Assembly (NCBI GenBank): GCA_051453625.1
Contig: JBOZIK010000001.1
Coordinates: 149,068,237 to 149,111,218 of the forward strand
Reading direction: 5' to 3'
DNA from: Welwitschia mirabilis
Lineage: Eukaryota > Gnetophyta > Gnetopsida > Welwitschiales
Length of the DNA stretch: 42,982 nucleotides
The translations under genes were made by a program, and so were the position numbers. The notes under the pieces were generated by a model. The model ran no database searches. It was given only the letters and a program-made list of their open reading frames with translations, and had not been told where the DNA came from. Position 1 is the first letter of the stretch. Each line of letters opens with the position of its first letter. Positions 21,800-33,425 of the stretch are shown here, piece by piece.

Positions 21800-23596
21800 A
21801 TGATCAGCGCTTATTATTTCAGTTCCGTCGTCATCGCGGTGCTTCTGACTGCCGCCGACGGAGCAAAATGCCCAATGGACGTTTCCTACGTACAATCCAT
21901 GAACTGGGACAGGTCGTCCTGCGAGAAAAGCTTCTCCAACTGTTGCAAGACACTTGTCACGCTTTTCGTCGTGGGTCTCTCGCAGCACCTGCGAGACACC
22001 TCAATGTTCGAGCTTCCCTCCAAGGCCGCGGCTTCCGCATGCGTCGACAACTTCTCTCACCAAATCTCCCTTGCCTTCCCTGCCATGTCGCCCGGAAAGG
22101 CCCTACTGTGCTTCAGTGACCTCAGCAGCTTCGTCTCCAGTCCCGCACAATGCGCCGGAATACAGACGCGGCGAGACTGGGAAACAAAGACCGGGAAAAA
22201 TTCCAGCATAGACACAGCCTGTCGCGGCGACCTCTCGGATCTCACGGCCTGCAACACCTGCAAGGACAGCGCCGACGAACTTCAGCGCAAGCTCATAGAT
22301 CTTTACGGCAGCGAGAAACCGGACCTAGCGACCAGCGTCCGTTGTTACTCCTTTGTCCTTAGATATGCCGCCGGTGTCGCCAACATTCTGGGTCCTAAGG
22401 AACGCGGTACCGCTGCCTGCGTCCTCAATGTGCCTTTCGCTTCTCCTATTCACCACCGCCCAACTGCCATTTTATATGGGTCCCTCAGCGGCACTTTGGC
22501 GCTTCTGGCGGTGGCCCTTGCGGTCTACGGCGGCGTGAAATACCGGCGCTTGACTGTCCAGAAACAGAAAGCGGCGCAGCGTCAGCAAGCGAGCCTAAAG
22601 TACCTGACGAAGCGCAAGACCGGCGCCATCCGCTTCACTCGGGCGGCACTCAACGCTGCCACTGGCAACTTCCACCAGGAGCGCGTTATTGGCGCCGGCG
22701 GCTTCGGCACTGTTTACCGAGGCACTCTCGCCGACGGCCGCGAGATTGCCGTGAAGGAGATCCAGGAAGAGGGCGGCGAGGCGTTTGCAGAGTCGGAATT
22801 TCTTAACGAGGTGGAGGTGATCAACAGCATCCGGCACCGTAATCTCGTCGTTCTCCGTGGCTGGTGCGCCGACCCGACCTCAGCGCGGCGCTTTCTCGTG
22901 TACGACTACATGCCGAATGGCAGCCTTGAAGAGCACCTCTTCGGCCCCCGGCCGCCGCTTCCGTGGGACGCTCGCCAGAATATTCTCGTAGGCGTGGCGC
23001 GAGGACTGTGCTACCTGCATGACAGCATTGATCCGGCCATTTTCCACCGCGATATCAAGCCGACGAACATTCTGCTCGACGAGGACATGAATCCCTGCAT
23101 TGCGGACTTCGGACTTGCGCGCTTAACCAACGCCGGCCAGTCGCATCTCACGACGCGAGTTGCCGGCACTCGCGGCTATCTCGCGCCCGAATACGCCCTT
23201 TACGGGCAGCTGACGGACCGCAGCGACGTGTATAGCTTCGGGGTTCTCGTTTTGGAGGTGATAAGCGGCCGGCGGGCCCTGGATACTTTGATGAAAGATT
23301 CGTCGGATTATCTGATAGCTGACTGGGCTTGGAAGCTTTCGAAGACAGGAAAGTGGGGTGAAATAATAGACAAGAAGCTCCGCGAGGAGTCCAGGGGAGA
23401 CGAGAGAAAGGAGAAGAAGATGGAAAGATTTGTTAAAGTGGGAATAGTGTGCTCGCACGTGATGGTGGCTGTCAGGCCGAGAATGAGCGAAGCGCTGAAG
23501 ATGCTGCTTGGCGAGTCGGAGATAACAGAGATTCCAGACAGGCCTGTGCCCTTTTGTCCCCCACCTTCTGTTTCCTCGGACCGTTTGCAATCGTAG
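21800..23596 (+). CDS. SPARK-domain receptor-like protein kinase (At1g11050/RKF3-like)
   Basis: A single uninterrupted exon of 598 codons. The ATG at 21800 is chosen because it starts a clear signal peptide (residues 1-22); the in-frame extension upstream begins only at a GTG. Residues 24-215 form a Cys-rich ectodomain (12 Cys, including CNTC at 151-154) of the SPARK type. A transmembrane helix spans about 222-245, followed by a basic stop-transfer stretch (KYRR). The Ser/Thr kinase spans about 291-572: glycine loop GAGGFG 298-303, Lys319, Glu337, HRD 416-418 with Asn423, DFG 436-438, activation segment to APE 462-464, Asp476 and Arg559. All catalytic residues are present and it is an RD kinase. 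It should sit in the plasma membrane, sensing an unknown extracellular cue and phosphorylating cytoplasmic partners. The family includes Arabidopsis At1g11050 and RKF3; related SPARK kinases act in arbuscular mycorrhiza. It is strongly GC-rich against AT-rich flanks. Confidence 0.93.
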   Translation: MISAYYFSSVVIAVLLTAADGAKCPMDVSYVQSMNWDRSSCEKSFSNCCKTLVTLFVVGLSQHLRDTSMFELPSKAAASACVDNFSHQISLAFPAMSPGKALLCFSDLSSFVSSPAQCAGIQTRRDWETKTGKNSSIDTACRGDLSDLTACNTCKDSADELQRKLIDLYGSEKPDLATSVRCYSFVLRYAAGVANILGPKERGTAACVLNVPFASPIHHRPTAILYGSLSGTLALLAVALAVYGGVKYRRLTVQKQKAAQRQQASLKYLTKRKTGAIRFTRAALNAATGNFHQERVIGAGGFGTVYRGTLADGREIAVKEIQEEGGEAFAESEFLNEVEVINSIRHRNLVVLRGWCADPTSARRFLVYDYMPNGSLEEHLFGPRPPLPWDARQNILVGVARGLCYLHDSIDPAIFHRDIKPTNILLDEDMNPCIADFGLARLTNAGQSHLTTRVAGTRGYLAPEYALYGQLTDRSDVYSFGVLVLEVISGRRALDTLMKDSSDYLIADWAWKLSKTGKWGEIIDKKLREESRGDERKEKKMERFVKVGIVCSHVMVAVRPRMSEALKMLLGESEITEIPDRPVPFCPPPSVSSDRLQS

Positions 23597-23614
23597 TGCT
23601 CTTCCAACTCCCCT

Positions 23615-23631
23615 CTCTCAACTTCTGAGAG
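23615..23631 (+). terminator. 3' UTR hairpin after the RLK stop
   Basis: ctctca-acttc-tgagag is a perfect 6-bp stem with a 5-base loop, 18 bases after the stop codon. A canonical AATAAA occurs only at 23911-23916. Role as a 3' end signal is unproven. Confidence 0.25.
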
Positions 23632-23946
23632 CCGGGTCGTTTAGTTCTCTTTCGCAATTACAATGTTGCTTTTCATTCAGAAATCCTGGAGTCCAAGTCA
23701 TATCAACAGGCATTGTCCGTGTCGACGTTGTTTCGTTATCTTAAAAAATGTTTGACGTTTGAATTTAATCTACTATTCATTTGCAAAGATAAAATGGATT
23801 ACACATTCTAATTTTAACTGGGGATTACTAAAAAGAATGGATCACATACTCTAATCTAAGTGAGATCACTTAATCGCTGAGTACACTTGATAATCTTACG
23901 AGGGAGAAAAAATAAATCATTTGCTAAATTGTTGTATACTATGACA

Positions 23947-24069
23947 GGATTAGGTTTTTTCTAACTAAAAAAAAAAAAGAGAGAGAGAAAGGATTAGGTT
24001 TTTACTAACTCAAAAAAAAGAACAAATATTAAAACAATAAGACAGAACAAATATTAGAACAATATGTAC
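23947..24069. repeat. Two short tandem duplications downstream of the RLK
   Basis: aggattaggttttt..ctaact plus an A-run occurs at 23947-23978 and 23990-24020, separated by a GA-rich microsatellite. gaacaaatatta(a/g)aacaata occurs at 24020 and 24045 (25-bp period). Confidence 0.75.
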
Positions 24070-24279
24070 TGACCTAGTTATAAAATGGTGTATGAGACAA
24101 GTTTAAATACACTCCTACATAGTAAAATTAACATAACAGAAATTGCAAAGGATAAAGTCATTGCAATTAGATTTAAAAATGGTATTTGGGGTTATGACAT
24201 TATTTAGGTATAAGAAGAGATTGGTGTTTCAAAATGAATCATATAAAACAAGCTAAACCATATTACAAGTAATAACAAA

Positions 24280-25800
24280 AAGTAATAAATCAACTTCCTT
24301 GAATTTCCTCCATGGAGTTCAATTCTATTAATATCTTGAGTTGTTATAAAAGTACTTAAGATTCTCTTTAGTGAGTGCTTTGGTGAACATGTTTAAAACT
24401 TAGTAATTAGTACCAAGGTGAATCAATTTGATTCTTTTCTCCCTTACCAAGTTTAAAGTGATGTGATGTTTGATTTCAAAATATCTAGCTTGTCCATTAT
24501 GCATAGGAATATCAAACATTTCTATAACACTTGTGTTGTTGCAACATAACTAGATTAATCATTAAATTGTCATTTGAAGCTTGAGATACAATTATTGTAA
24601 GAAGACAACTTGTGATGATCATTCCACTATGACAACACATTTTACTTTAGTATAGACCAAGCAATGATGTCTTCCCTAGAGTTTCAAGCAACTAGATTGA
24701 ATAAAGGAAGAAAAAATTACTTGATGCTAACTTGTAATCATCATGATTTCTTTCCTAATACGCATTGGTATATCCATATAAGATGTTTAAGTTTATTTGG
24801 TGATAAACTAAACTATAATCTAATATGCCTTTCAAATACCTTAGAAGTCACTTAACAACTTTAAGATTGTGATTATCAAGGATACTAAATATTGTAAGTG
24901 ACGTTAAGAATTGGTTAAGAGCATTAAGCTTTCAACAATTAGCCACTGGAGTATAGGATCAATTAGAGGTGACTTATCACCTTTACTAAGATAAGAACTA
25001 ATTGCTAATAAAGTGATAAAATTTATAATTGGTTAAACTTTTACAAAATGGAAGTAGATATTTTCTTTGTAATATAGTAATTTGAAATGATTATTTGGCA
25101 ATATAAAAATCTAACAAAATGGGATAAGAGGTCACGATGTAACATTTGAATTTAAATTTGATTTCAAGAACAAAGCTTTTCATGTAGTAGTTGAGATTAG
25201 AAAAGAAAATCAGATCAATCACACATGTGTACAAAATAATAAATTTGTCACCTTCTTGATGCTAGTAGATAGTGTTTTATGACTGTAAATGTTAACAATT
25301 AGCTTTCTTAATGTATTAATTTAGTTAAGTCGTAATCATATTACTTACTTCAAAACATATTGTTCTTTTTAAAATTGGGATACATGATCTTCTTATTCTA
25401 GTATTTCTAGCGATTATGTAGCTTAAGACGCACTTTTTCCTCCCCATTACCATTGAGAAAGATTGATGTTGTGTTCATTTGATATATTGTCATTTCAAAC
25501 TTAAGTACTATTAACAACAACACATGTACCCTTTCAAGATGTGAAAGAGGAATTAAGATTTCCAGGAATTTTTTGCCGCTTTTGTAAATAGGCCTTGACA
25601 ATGAGTTTTATTTTTCACTTTCCAACCTCGATCAAGATACTTCCTCTTGATTTTAAATATCCAATATATTCTTATGAATACTTTTCTAGTAGGTTGTGAT
25701 ATAAAAAACTATGTATTACTTTAGTTGATTGGATAGAGGCCTTTTCTTTGTTTATTTTTCCCAATGATGAAAATGAATAGATTTTTTATCGTAGACAAAG
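24280..25800 (-). pseudogene. Ty1/copia RT and RNase H remnant, antisense to the RLK
   Basis: On the minus strand, from high to low coordinates: a WIFKIKRK and KLIVKAYLQK segment (25690-25590), the RT start FEMTIYQMNTTSIFLNG (25510-25450), an ISxxYITKK-like block (about 25080), a SPLIDP...LTNS block (about 24970-24920), LDYGLVYH and GYTNADW (24830-24760), and the RNase H end with FEIKHH...LVREK...MFTKAL (24490-24350). This is the standard order of Copia RT-RNase H. The catalytic Asp expected in the QMDVKTAFLNG motif is Asn here (codon at 25473-25475, G-to-A), and stops are frequent, so it is dead. Integrase and gag were not found upstream. LTRs were not delimited; the 23950-24280 stretch could be one. 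Confidence 0.82.
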
Positions 25801-28800
25801 TATGTTATTATATACTCTCCTCTTCACCAAGGTCATCGCAAATTTTTAAAGATTGTTATCAACCAAAGAGTAGACAGGGTGACCGGTGTCATTTCCTCAA
25901 TTATGATAACATGTCAATTAAAGTTATGGTTTGAGATGTTGTTATTTGGATGGTATTCCTTAAGACATTTTGTGTTTAGAATAACATGTTCTTAATTAAA
26001 AAAAACTTAGAATATCAGTGGGTGATCTATCATGATGAGGAAAAAATTATGATTCCTTAAGGACATAATTTCACCTTCAAATGATATAGAAAGAGGGGGA
26101 AAAAAAGAGATGGATGAACCTCGATAAATAAGATTAGTGCTTATATAATTTGCTAATGAAACCATCAAAAATAAAAACAGATAAAAAAAAAGGAAGCCCT
26201 ATAATGAGAATAAACAATTATGATGAATACTGAATAATAGTTCTTCATTATCATGAATGCTATAAAACTCCCATCATGAAAGGTACCCTTCATGACAAGA
26301 AAAATCGTCCTCAATATCATGAAAGTATGTTATTAAAGGTGTTAAGTCTTCAATTTTATTTTGTTATTTTTAAAATATTTTCATAATATATAATACACTT
26401 CATTAAGATGTGAGTGTAGAGCATATGTAATAACATGTGATAAACTTTATTCTTCATGGAAACATGTCCCTGATAGCACATAATAATTGGAGCGCAATCA
26501 AGGTTATTCATGCATTATATCTTCATATCTTGTAAATCTACATCATAAAGATAAGCATAACTTATCGCAACTTATATTTATTTTTAGATGATGATCTTTT
26601 TAGTATCTTATAGAATTATCTTATGTATATTTTAATCTTAGAAAGAAAATCCTAATTATTTTTATCTAGTTTTTCAAATGATCTTATTGAAATGTTAATT
26701 AAAAAATACAATATACTTTTGAAGATAACATGTCTTCAATTATATATGATTTTTAAAATAATATACTAATTTTCTTATCATCACCCTTTATTCCTTCTTC
26801 CCATTAATTCATCTCTTTTCTTTCATGCACATTGTCTAACATAGAGGCCAATAACCTTTAACTTAATGATAGTAACATCGTTTTAAACAATATAAAACAA
26901 AATGAACATATGATTTAGGTTGAAATATTAATAACGTTAATTCTTGCTATGACTCATTTTTATAAAAAAATCATATAGATATAATCACGATTTTCTATAT
27001 AGCTCATTCTTAGGAAAGTTATCAATTTCCAATCTTATTATGATGTGCTCTCTATGTAGAATAGTATGTACTTACACACCACCTCTAAAATAAATTTATC
27101 CATATTGAAACTTATATCCAACTCTAAGTTTGAGTAAGATATCATTAATAACATTTACTTACATTATCTTTGGCCATCCTACTTCACACAGGAAACTTCT
27201 TCTTACCATTACAATGTGTCTTTATATATCCCATCATCATCATGATGGTTATTTTTATCTTATTCTACATCAATAGTTAACATTTTTTTCATTCTCATAT
27301 GGTGTCATTGGCTTTCATGCTAAATGTCATCATTCATAAGCATGTACAAACAAGCATTTCTCATAATAACAAGTTATTAAAATTTTGACTTTATAAATGT
27401 AAGTTTTATCAAATATTTTAATTTTTATGTGTTAAAAAGTCATCAAATAGCCTTCTCAATAATGAAAAGAATATGAGTACTTTCATAAAAATAGCTTCTA
27501 GATATTTGTTCATAGTTTTTTTGAAGCAAGATGTATGACAATCTTTATTCTAGTAGACTGTCTCTAAAATAAGCTATATTATGATTTTATATTAATACAA
27601 ATATTTATTACAACTGCAACATTGGCATTAAATTGTTGTATGTAGGGATATCTCCTACACCACATTTTTATTTGTATTTATTATTAATAACATTGCTTAC
27701 TTAACTTAAGGAACATGTTAAAGAGCCATAAACATGATGCTATTACTCAAATCTATTAGGGTTTCTTTATTAAAAGTTAAAAAGATTGATGTCTTTCTAT
27801 TAGAACTTTGGAACCTCTTTATTAAGTAAAAGGTTGGAGATCTCCCTGTTGGATGGAAGATTTGGTCTTCCCAGTAAAATCTAGATATTTTTACTTATTT
27901 CTCTTACAAGCTAAAAGAGTCAAAAAGTGGGAGGATAAGGGGTTACGTTATGCATTCTTCTCCTAGATACATTAATTTTTAGGTCCCATCCTTTTGGCCA
28001 AAAATATATATACATGTTACATGCCTCAAAACACACTATTCCTTATGAAATCATACTTATGTATCAAATTTTAGCATTTTGTACTTTGATCATATCACTT
28101 AGTTACATGCTAAGCACTTGAGAATTGTTGCTTTTTTTATTAAGAAAAAACATATTTTTAGAAAATTGCTACACTCATTGAGTTACTAGTTTACTTAGAT
28201 ATGCGAAAATCCATTAGTGGCTTCTATTATCTTAGGAGCTAGCCACCAAATGAGTAGATCTCACTTGCAATTATACACAAAACATTGGAGCCTATTTAGG
28301 TGGACCTTAAATGCATGAATAATTTTCATTAAGAATACTAACATTAACAATGTTAAATATGATTTTATCAAGAGTTAGATCATTGATAAAACTTTATAAG
28401 AAATAAGATATTAAATAAATGAGATACCTAAATTTTAGGTTTGAACTAATATATAAAAATATAGCAATTGTTTTCAAAGTTATGTAGGAAACTCCTAAAA
28501 GAAAATAATCATTAGTATTATGTTAGCTAGTGAAAGGATTCTTTTTTCTTTCTTTCTTAAAAGTTTTTTTACTTTTCTAGCATATCCTAGTCTTATGTTT
28601 CTTTTTTCTCTTTTTTTTTAATATAACTACAGAGAATTATGTATTGGGCTTTGACTCTAAATTATAACGATTTAAACTTTGTTCTCATAGAAAAAGTTTT
28701 AAAAAATTAAATATAAAATATTTATTCAACCTAAAAACAATATTCTTGGAATCTCTCAATTATAGGCTATGGGATTAGTGGAGTGAAATAAGACCTTTGC

Positions 28801-31330
28801 TTCCGTTAAGCTTCTTCTTTAAGCCACTGGGGGATCATCTTAAGTTATCATCTTTAAAAATGCTTAGTTTTGTCTATCAATGCCTAGTATGTTAGGCTTA
28901 TTATTAAAAGTTTTTAAGGGTTATCAATTTAATTGAAATTCACATATTTAGGATTATTTTCAATAAATAATTATTTAATATTATCTTTTAATTAACTAGT
29001 TTATATCATATTGACTTCTTTTGCAATTAGTGCATAAAATATCATTAATTTATGATCATTATAGTAGAATGTTAGTTATGAATTAACTCATGCATTAATT
29101 AAATTTAATAAGAATATCATAAAACGTGAAAATTTTAGGTTTGAAATCATAGAATTTAACTTTAATATCATTGACATTATTAAGAATAAAATTATTGTGA
29201 CATATTATATGAAAATAACTATATCATATAATATTAAATACAAATGCAATATAATTTTTAAATAATTTGAATGTAAACATTAAAGTTTCTATTGTTTTGT
29301 CTTAAAAAAAAAACCTAATTTAGTAGAATGAATGGTTCTTTTTTGGAATGTATTATATTTTTATTATTTAATATATTAAAAGAATAGTTTTCATAGTTAG
29401 GTACTTATATTTAGAATTTTAGGAGAACCTAATCATTTAAGAAGATCTTACATTGACATAATTTCTAGGAGGAAAGTAGTTACATGTCGAAGAGATGTCT
29501 CTATAGTTGCATTAGGTATTATTAAATCCTACATGCATGAAAGTGCTATATTTCAACAAAGTATAATAAGTATGATCTCATCTAGACCAGTTGTTATTGA
29601 TGTGATGATTTCACTTCCTTTCATAAATCCATGAAAATAAATTCTAATGAGGCATACTTAATTCAAAATATATTCTCTATAATGAGGTTGGATGAGTTCT
29701 TAAGAAGATAATCATATTTACATGATTAATATAGTAGCTTGCATATTTTTTAAGGTTGTTATCTTGCTTAAGAAGAAGTTCTTTAACCTTTATTTTTATC
29801 TTATTTTTTACATCTAAGGACTATCGTTTTTCTAATCCATCTCTATATTCTCATTCCATATAAGAAATCTTACAAAATAGTGAGAGAATGTTATTCTTAG
29901 GGAAGCATAATGTTTTATAATTGTATTGGTATTAATCAAGGTATTCTTCTTTATTTTATATCTATAGGAATTTTTCTTGATGATTTAAAGTATTTAATAA
30001 ATCAAATCCCTCTTAATCATTTTATACATGTAGGAAAATATCTTATGAACCTCTTACTATTTAAGAATGGTGTTTTATTTTATTCTAAAAGAAAGAAAAC
30101 TTTACAATATCTAGTAAAAATTATGATTAAATTTTTCCATCAATCGAGAATAAATATTAATATAAGACTAAGGGGGAAAAACAAGGAAGAAAAAGAAAAA
30201 TAGATCAAAATTAGGATTTTTAACACAATTACACTAGTTTCTCCTAAAATAGGAAGTGAACAAGTTGATTGTTTCATCTTATATACACTTAGGATTACAA
30301 TGCTATGAGAATTATCAATGGAATAATAAATTAGGGGATCACTAAATGTATTAAATAATATTTACCTTAAAAACAAATTAAAAAAGATGCAATTTTGTGT
30401 ATTCATAAACAAATTTTTAAAATATTATCTTAAGTAATATTTCTATGTGGCTATGTCATTTATGGCCTAATATTAGTAGATAAACACTAGAATAAAATAG
30501 AGGAAGTTCAAAAACAACTCTTCTTAAGAGAATTTAAGGAAAACATTAAACATAGTATGATATTAATTTCTTGAAGTTGAATGGATGTCTTTGAAGGTAA
30601 AGGTATGTGTTAGTTATTTTCCTACATTTATAATATAGTAAATTCCAAATTTGATAAATTTTCTAACAAAGTATCTCATGTGACCAAGAAAAAAGGTTAG
30701 TTTTATCACACTTATCTTTGGTCTAAAAAAACTAAACATTATACAAATTTTTTATTTTAATCATAAATAATTTTAAATAATAATAAAATAAAAAGCATGT
30801 TAAAGGATATAAGGAGGTATTTTAGTAGAGAAAACTTACTTAAGTGATCTTATTTTATTTCATTTATTGATTTACATTTGTAGGATAAGAATGCGATCTT
30901 AGTACTTCTAAATTAAAATAGATAAATGGCTTTAAGTTCTTGAGGAAGAGTAGATGTTTTGGATTTTGACCAAAATATTTTTATAGATAGATATCACTTC
31001 TTTCTTAAATGTACATTAATAGGGAACATGTAAAGTAAATAGAACATTAAAACCCATAATTTCTTTGAATTATTTCACTTTTTACCTAGAATGTTGGGTA
31101 AATTTATAAATGATATCTTTTAGACTTATGCTATTTACATTTCTTATGTTTTTTAGACCCTTATGATTTTATGAATATGTCAAAAAAAATTACTTTTAGT
31201 TTTTTATATTTTTTTTCAAACAAGGAAAAAATTTATTACTTTGTTAAATTAAAAATAAATTTAGCATATTAGGAATGATAGTTCTTCCTCTAAAAGCATG
31301 TACATTATGTATTATAAGACATTATAAGGA
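25801..31330. other. AT-rich intergenic DNA, no gene recognised
   Basis: Scanning both strands gave no domain match. The 97-codon ORF at 29910-30203 is AT-biased (rich in Ile, Lys, Asn and Leu) with no recognisable motif and is likely chance. Polypurine and T-rich runs occur at about 26080-26110 and 28540-28620. Confidence 0.55.
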
Positions 31331-31339
31331 TCCTACAAA

Positions 31340-31615
31340 TTATCATATTGTCATCATTATCGTAGATGTGGTAGATAAACTCATGGAATACTTATCCTCC
31401 ATTTAGGAGATCATGGGTTTAAAATTTTAGATATCCTACTTAGCATAATATAAGCTCTTTGATATAATTAATCATTCATTTATTAGATTATTATAATAAA
31501 ATTTTATTCTTTATTTTTGAATTTTTATACACTCCACTTAGCATATTATGAGGCCTTAGAAATAACTAAATCATTCATTTATTAGGTTGTTATAATCAAA
31601 TTCTAACCTTCGTAA
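31340..31615 (+). repeat. SINE-like module, opposite orientation, plus a second body
   Basis: At 31368-31425 the tRNA-like head reads directly on the plus strand: ggtagataaactcatgg, cttatcctccatttagga with a CTCC/GGAG hairpin, then tcatgggtttaaa as a B-box-like end. The body follows (cttagcataatataagctctttg) to about 31515, and a second body at 31535-31615 lacks a head. It is inverted relative to the modules near the RLK. Confidence 0.5.
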
Positions 31616-32589
31616 TAATAAGAGCAAAACATGTTATCTCACAGCTTGGCAATGCATCATTTTTTAAGTGAATTAAAAGAAATCCATTTCTGAAAAATAT
31701 TTCAAACAATGTAAGTATCAAGTTACATTACTGTCAATTACAAGGGATAGTCCCTAAAATAAAGGAGTTTTTATAGCTTTAACTTGGAAAAAATTTGATT
31801 AGATTGGCAATCTTAAGATAAAAAGCAAGGAAGACCCTTGTTTATACTAAATGAAATGAATTGAACCTTTAATTCATTAGATATTTTCTAAGAATAATTT
31901 TAGTTTAGATTATAGGCTATGACTTGCCTGCATGAATTAGGAATCACTAAAAATCACTAGTCATTCATACCATGGTGAATTCATTCATGGACCTTGTACA
32001 AACCACTCATTACACTATGAGAGCTAGTCATGTTTAAAGCCTTTACCTTAACCACAAGGAAGGGAATGAAAAAAAAGGATTAATGATAGATGAGGAGGAA
32101 GAAATGTTGATCTTGAAAATTTTAATAACCATTTTTGAAATACATACATGTTATATTTTATAGAAGTTGCATTTATAAAAAGGTAGAATATTTCATATTT
32201 TATTATTGGAGAAAAATATTTTAATGGATTAGATAATGTATTAAAACTTATAATATTTAAATGTAAAACTTGTTTTTGATATATAGTTTAAGTGGGGCTT
32301 GAAAAATCCTTGAGCCTGTAGATGTAGATGGGTATTATCTAGTTACAAAAAAGCTACCACTCTCTCTTAAGGTTATAAAAAAAAAAGAAGTAAAGTTTAT
32401 TAAGTTAATTAGGATGATAAAGTAAATACAAATTTATAACTCTTCATTTTATAAATCCAAGAATCCTCTATAGCTTCTTCTCATGTTCTTATTAAGAATT
32501 GCAAATATTATGTGAAAGAAGCTCCCATGAGTTATATATAATTTGGTATAAACTATTACACATATCAAACACACTCTAAAGCATTATAT

Positions 32590-32850
32590 TACTAATGCAA
32601 CATTAGTCCAACTATGGGGATGATCATCTTTTGTTTAAAAGGTTATTATTTTAAATCTTTGGATAACTAAATTTTCATATTATGAGGCATTAAGAGTAAT
32701 AAAAATCATTCATTCGAGTGATGATGTTAGTTATACTCTTAAAGAGAAGGTATGGTATAACTAAATTACTTATTTGGATAATCATGGTTACTATACTTCA
32801 AAGGAAAAGTAATGATTATTAAAAGTTTTGAATTTAGATTCCCTTTAAAA
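32590..32850 (+). repeat. Degenerate SINE-like module
   Basis: A decayed head (tagtccaactatgggg...cttttgtttaaaagg) is followed by a body with attatgaggcattaag and a second partial body with ggtataactaaattac and ggataatcatggtta, matching the reverse complement of the modules near the RLK. Confidence 0.4.
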
Positions 32851-33049
32851 TATATTATTAAAATTATTTATTATCTCACTATTATCAACTTTATTCATGA
32901 AAGAGTATTAAGATAATAGCATAAAATTACATTTACAATCACTTACGTTAAAGAGAACAAATGTACAAAGATTAGAATTATTCAAAGACTAACTTTAATC
33001 CCTTAATCATAAAATATTTAGACATATAAGTAATTAAGAATGTTGTGAT

Positions 33050-33425
33050 GCCAATGTACAGAAATTTAATGGTGTATTTTAAGTGCTTTTATAGGACATT
33101 TACATAGGTTTGGATACAATACTGATGATTATGGAGATATAACAGGATGATTAGTAAAACATGTAATTCTTATCATATTTGGAAGTTTTTTAGGCTTATT
33201 CTAATAATACATATTTGGAATAAGACTTCATGATGCAAAAGATTGATTTACCTTTGATATTAGAGATAAGGAAGATTATCATTCCTCATGTTGTCCCAAC
33301 AACAGGCAGGATGATGGCATTGCTAACATGAATAGAAGCTATAGGGCTGACAGTGGGGTATGAATATATTTTGACATAGGGTGATGTCCCCTATGTCATC
33401 CCAATGACAGTCAAGATGATAGCTA
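33050..33425 (+). mobile_element. 3' tail of an Athila/Tat-like element entering an LTR
   Basis: Aligns with 39455-39800: shared acatttacataggtttgga / acttttatataggtttaga, gatta(t)ggagata and a cagga(g)gatgatg-type motif. It therefore represents the end of another element upstream of element B, whose internal coding part is not found to the left. The 947-N gap follows inside the LTR. Confidence 0.6.

Larger units (their letters stand above)
18657..22100 (+). repeat. Tandem segmental duplication, unit 2
   Basis: Collinear partner of 15143-18328. The detectable pairing ends at 22100 only because unit 1 runs into the gap; unit 2 itself continues through the whole kinase gene to at least 23596. 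Non-coding identity by eye is lower than in the coding part, where short runs are near-identical. A ~200-bp segment at 20719-20915 is absent from unit 1. Confidence 0.9.

Noticed and set aside
23123-23590. 155-codon antisense frame within the kinase gene
   Set aside because: It is the shadow of a GC-rich CDS with no domain; the sense frame explains the sequence fully. Other frames inside 21758-23657 are rejected for the same reason.
29910-30203. 97-codon frame
   Set aside because: Composition follows AT-rich background, no motif, no conserved neighbour; treated as chance.
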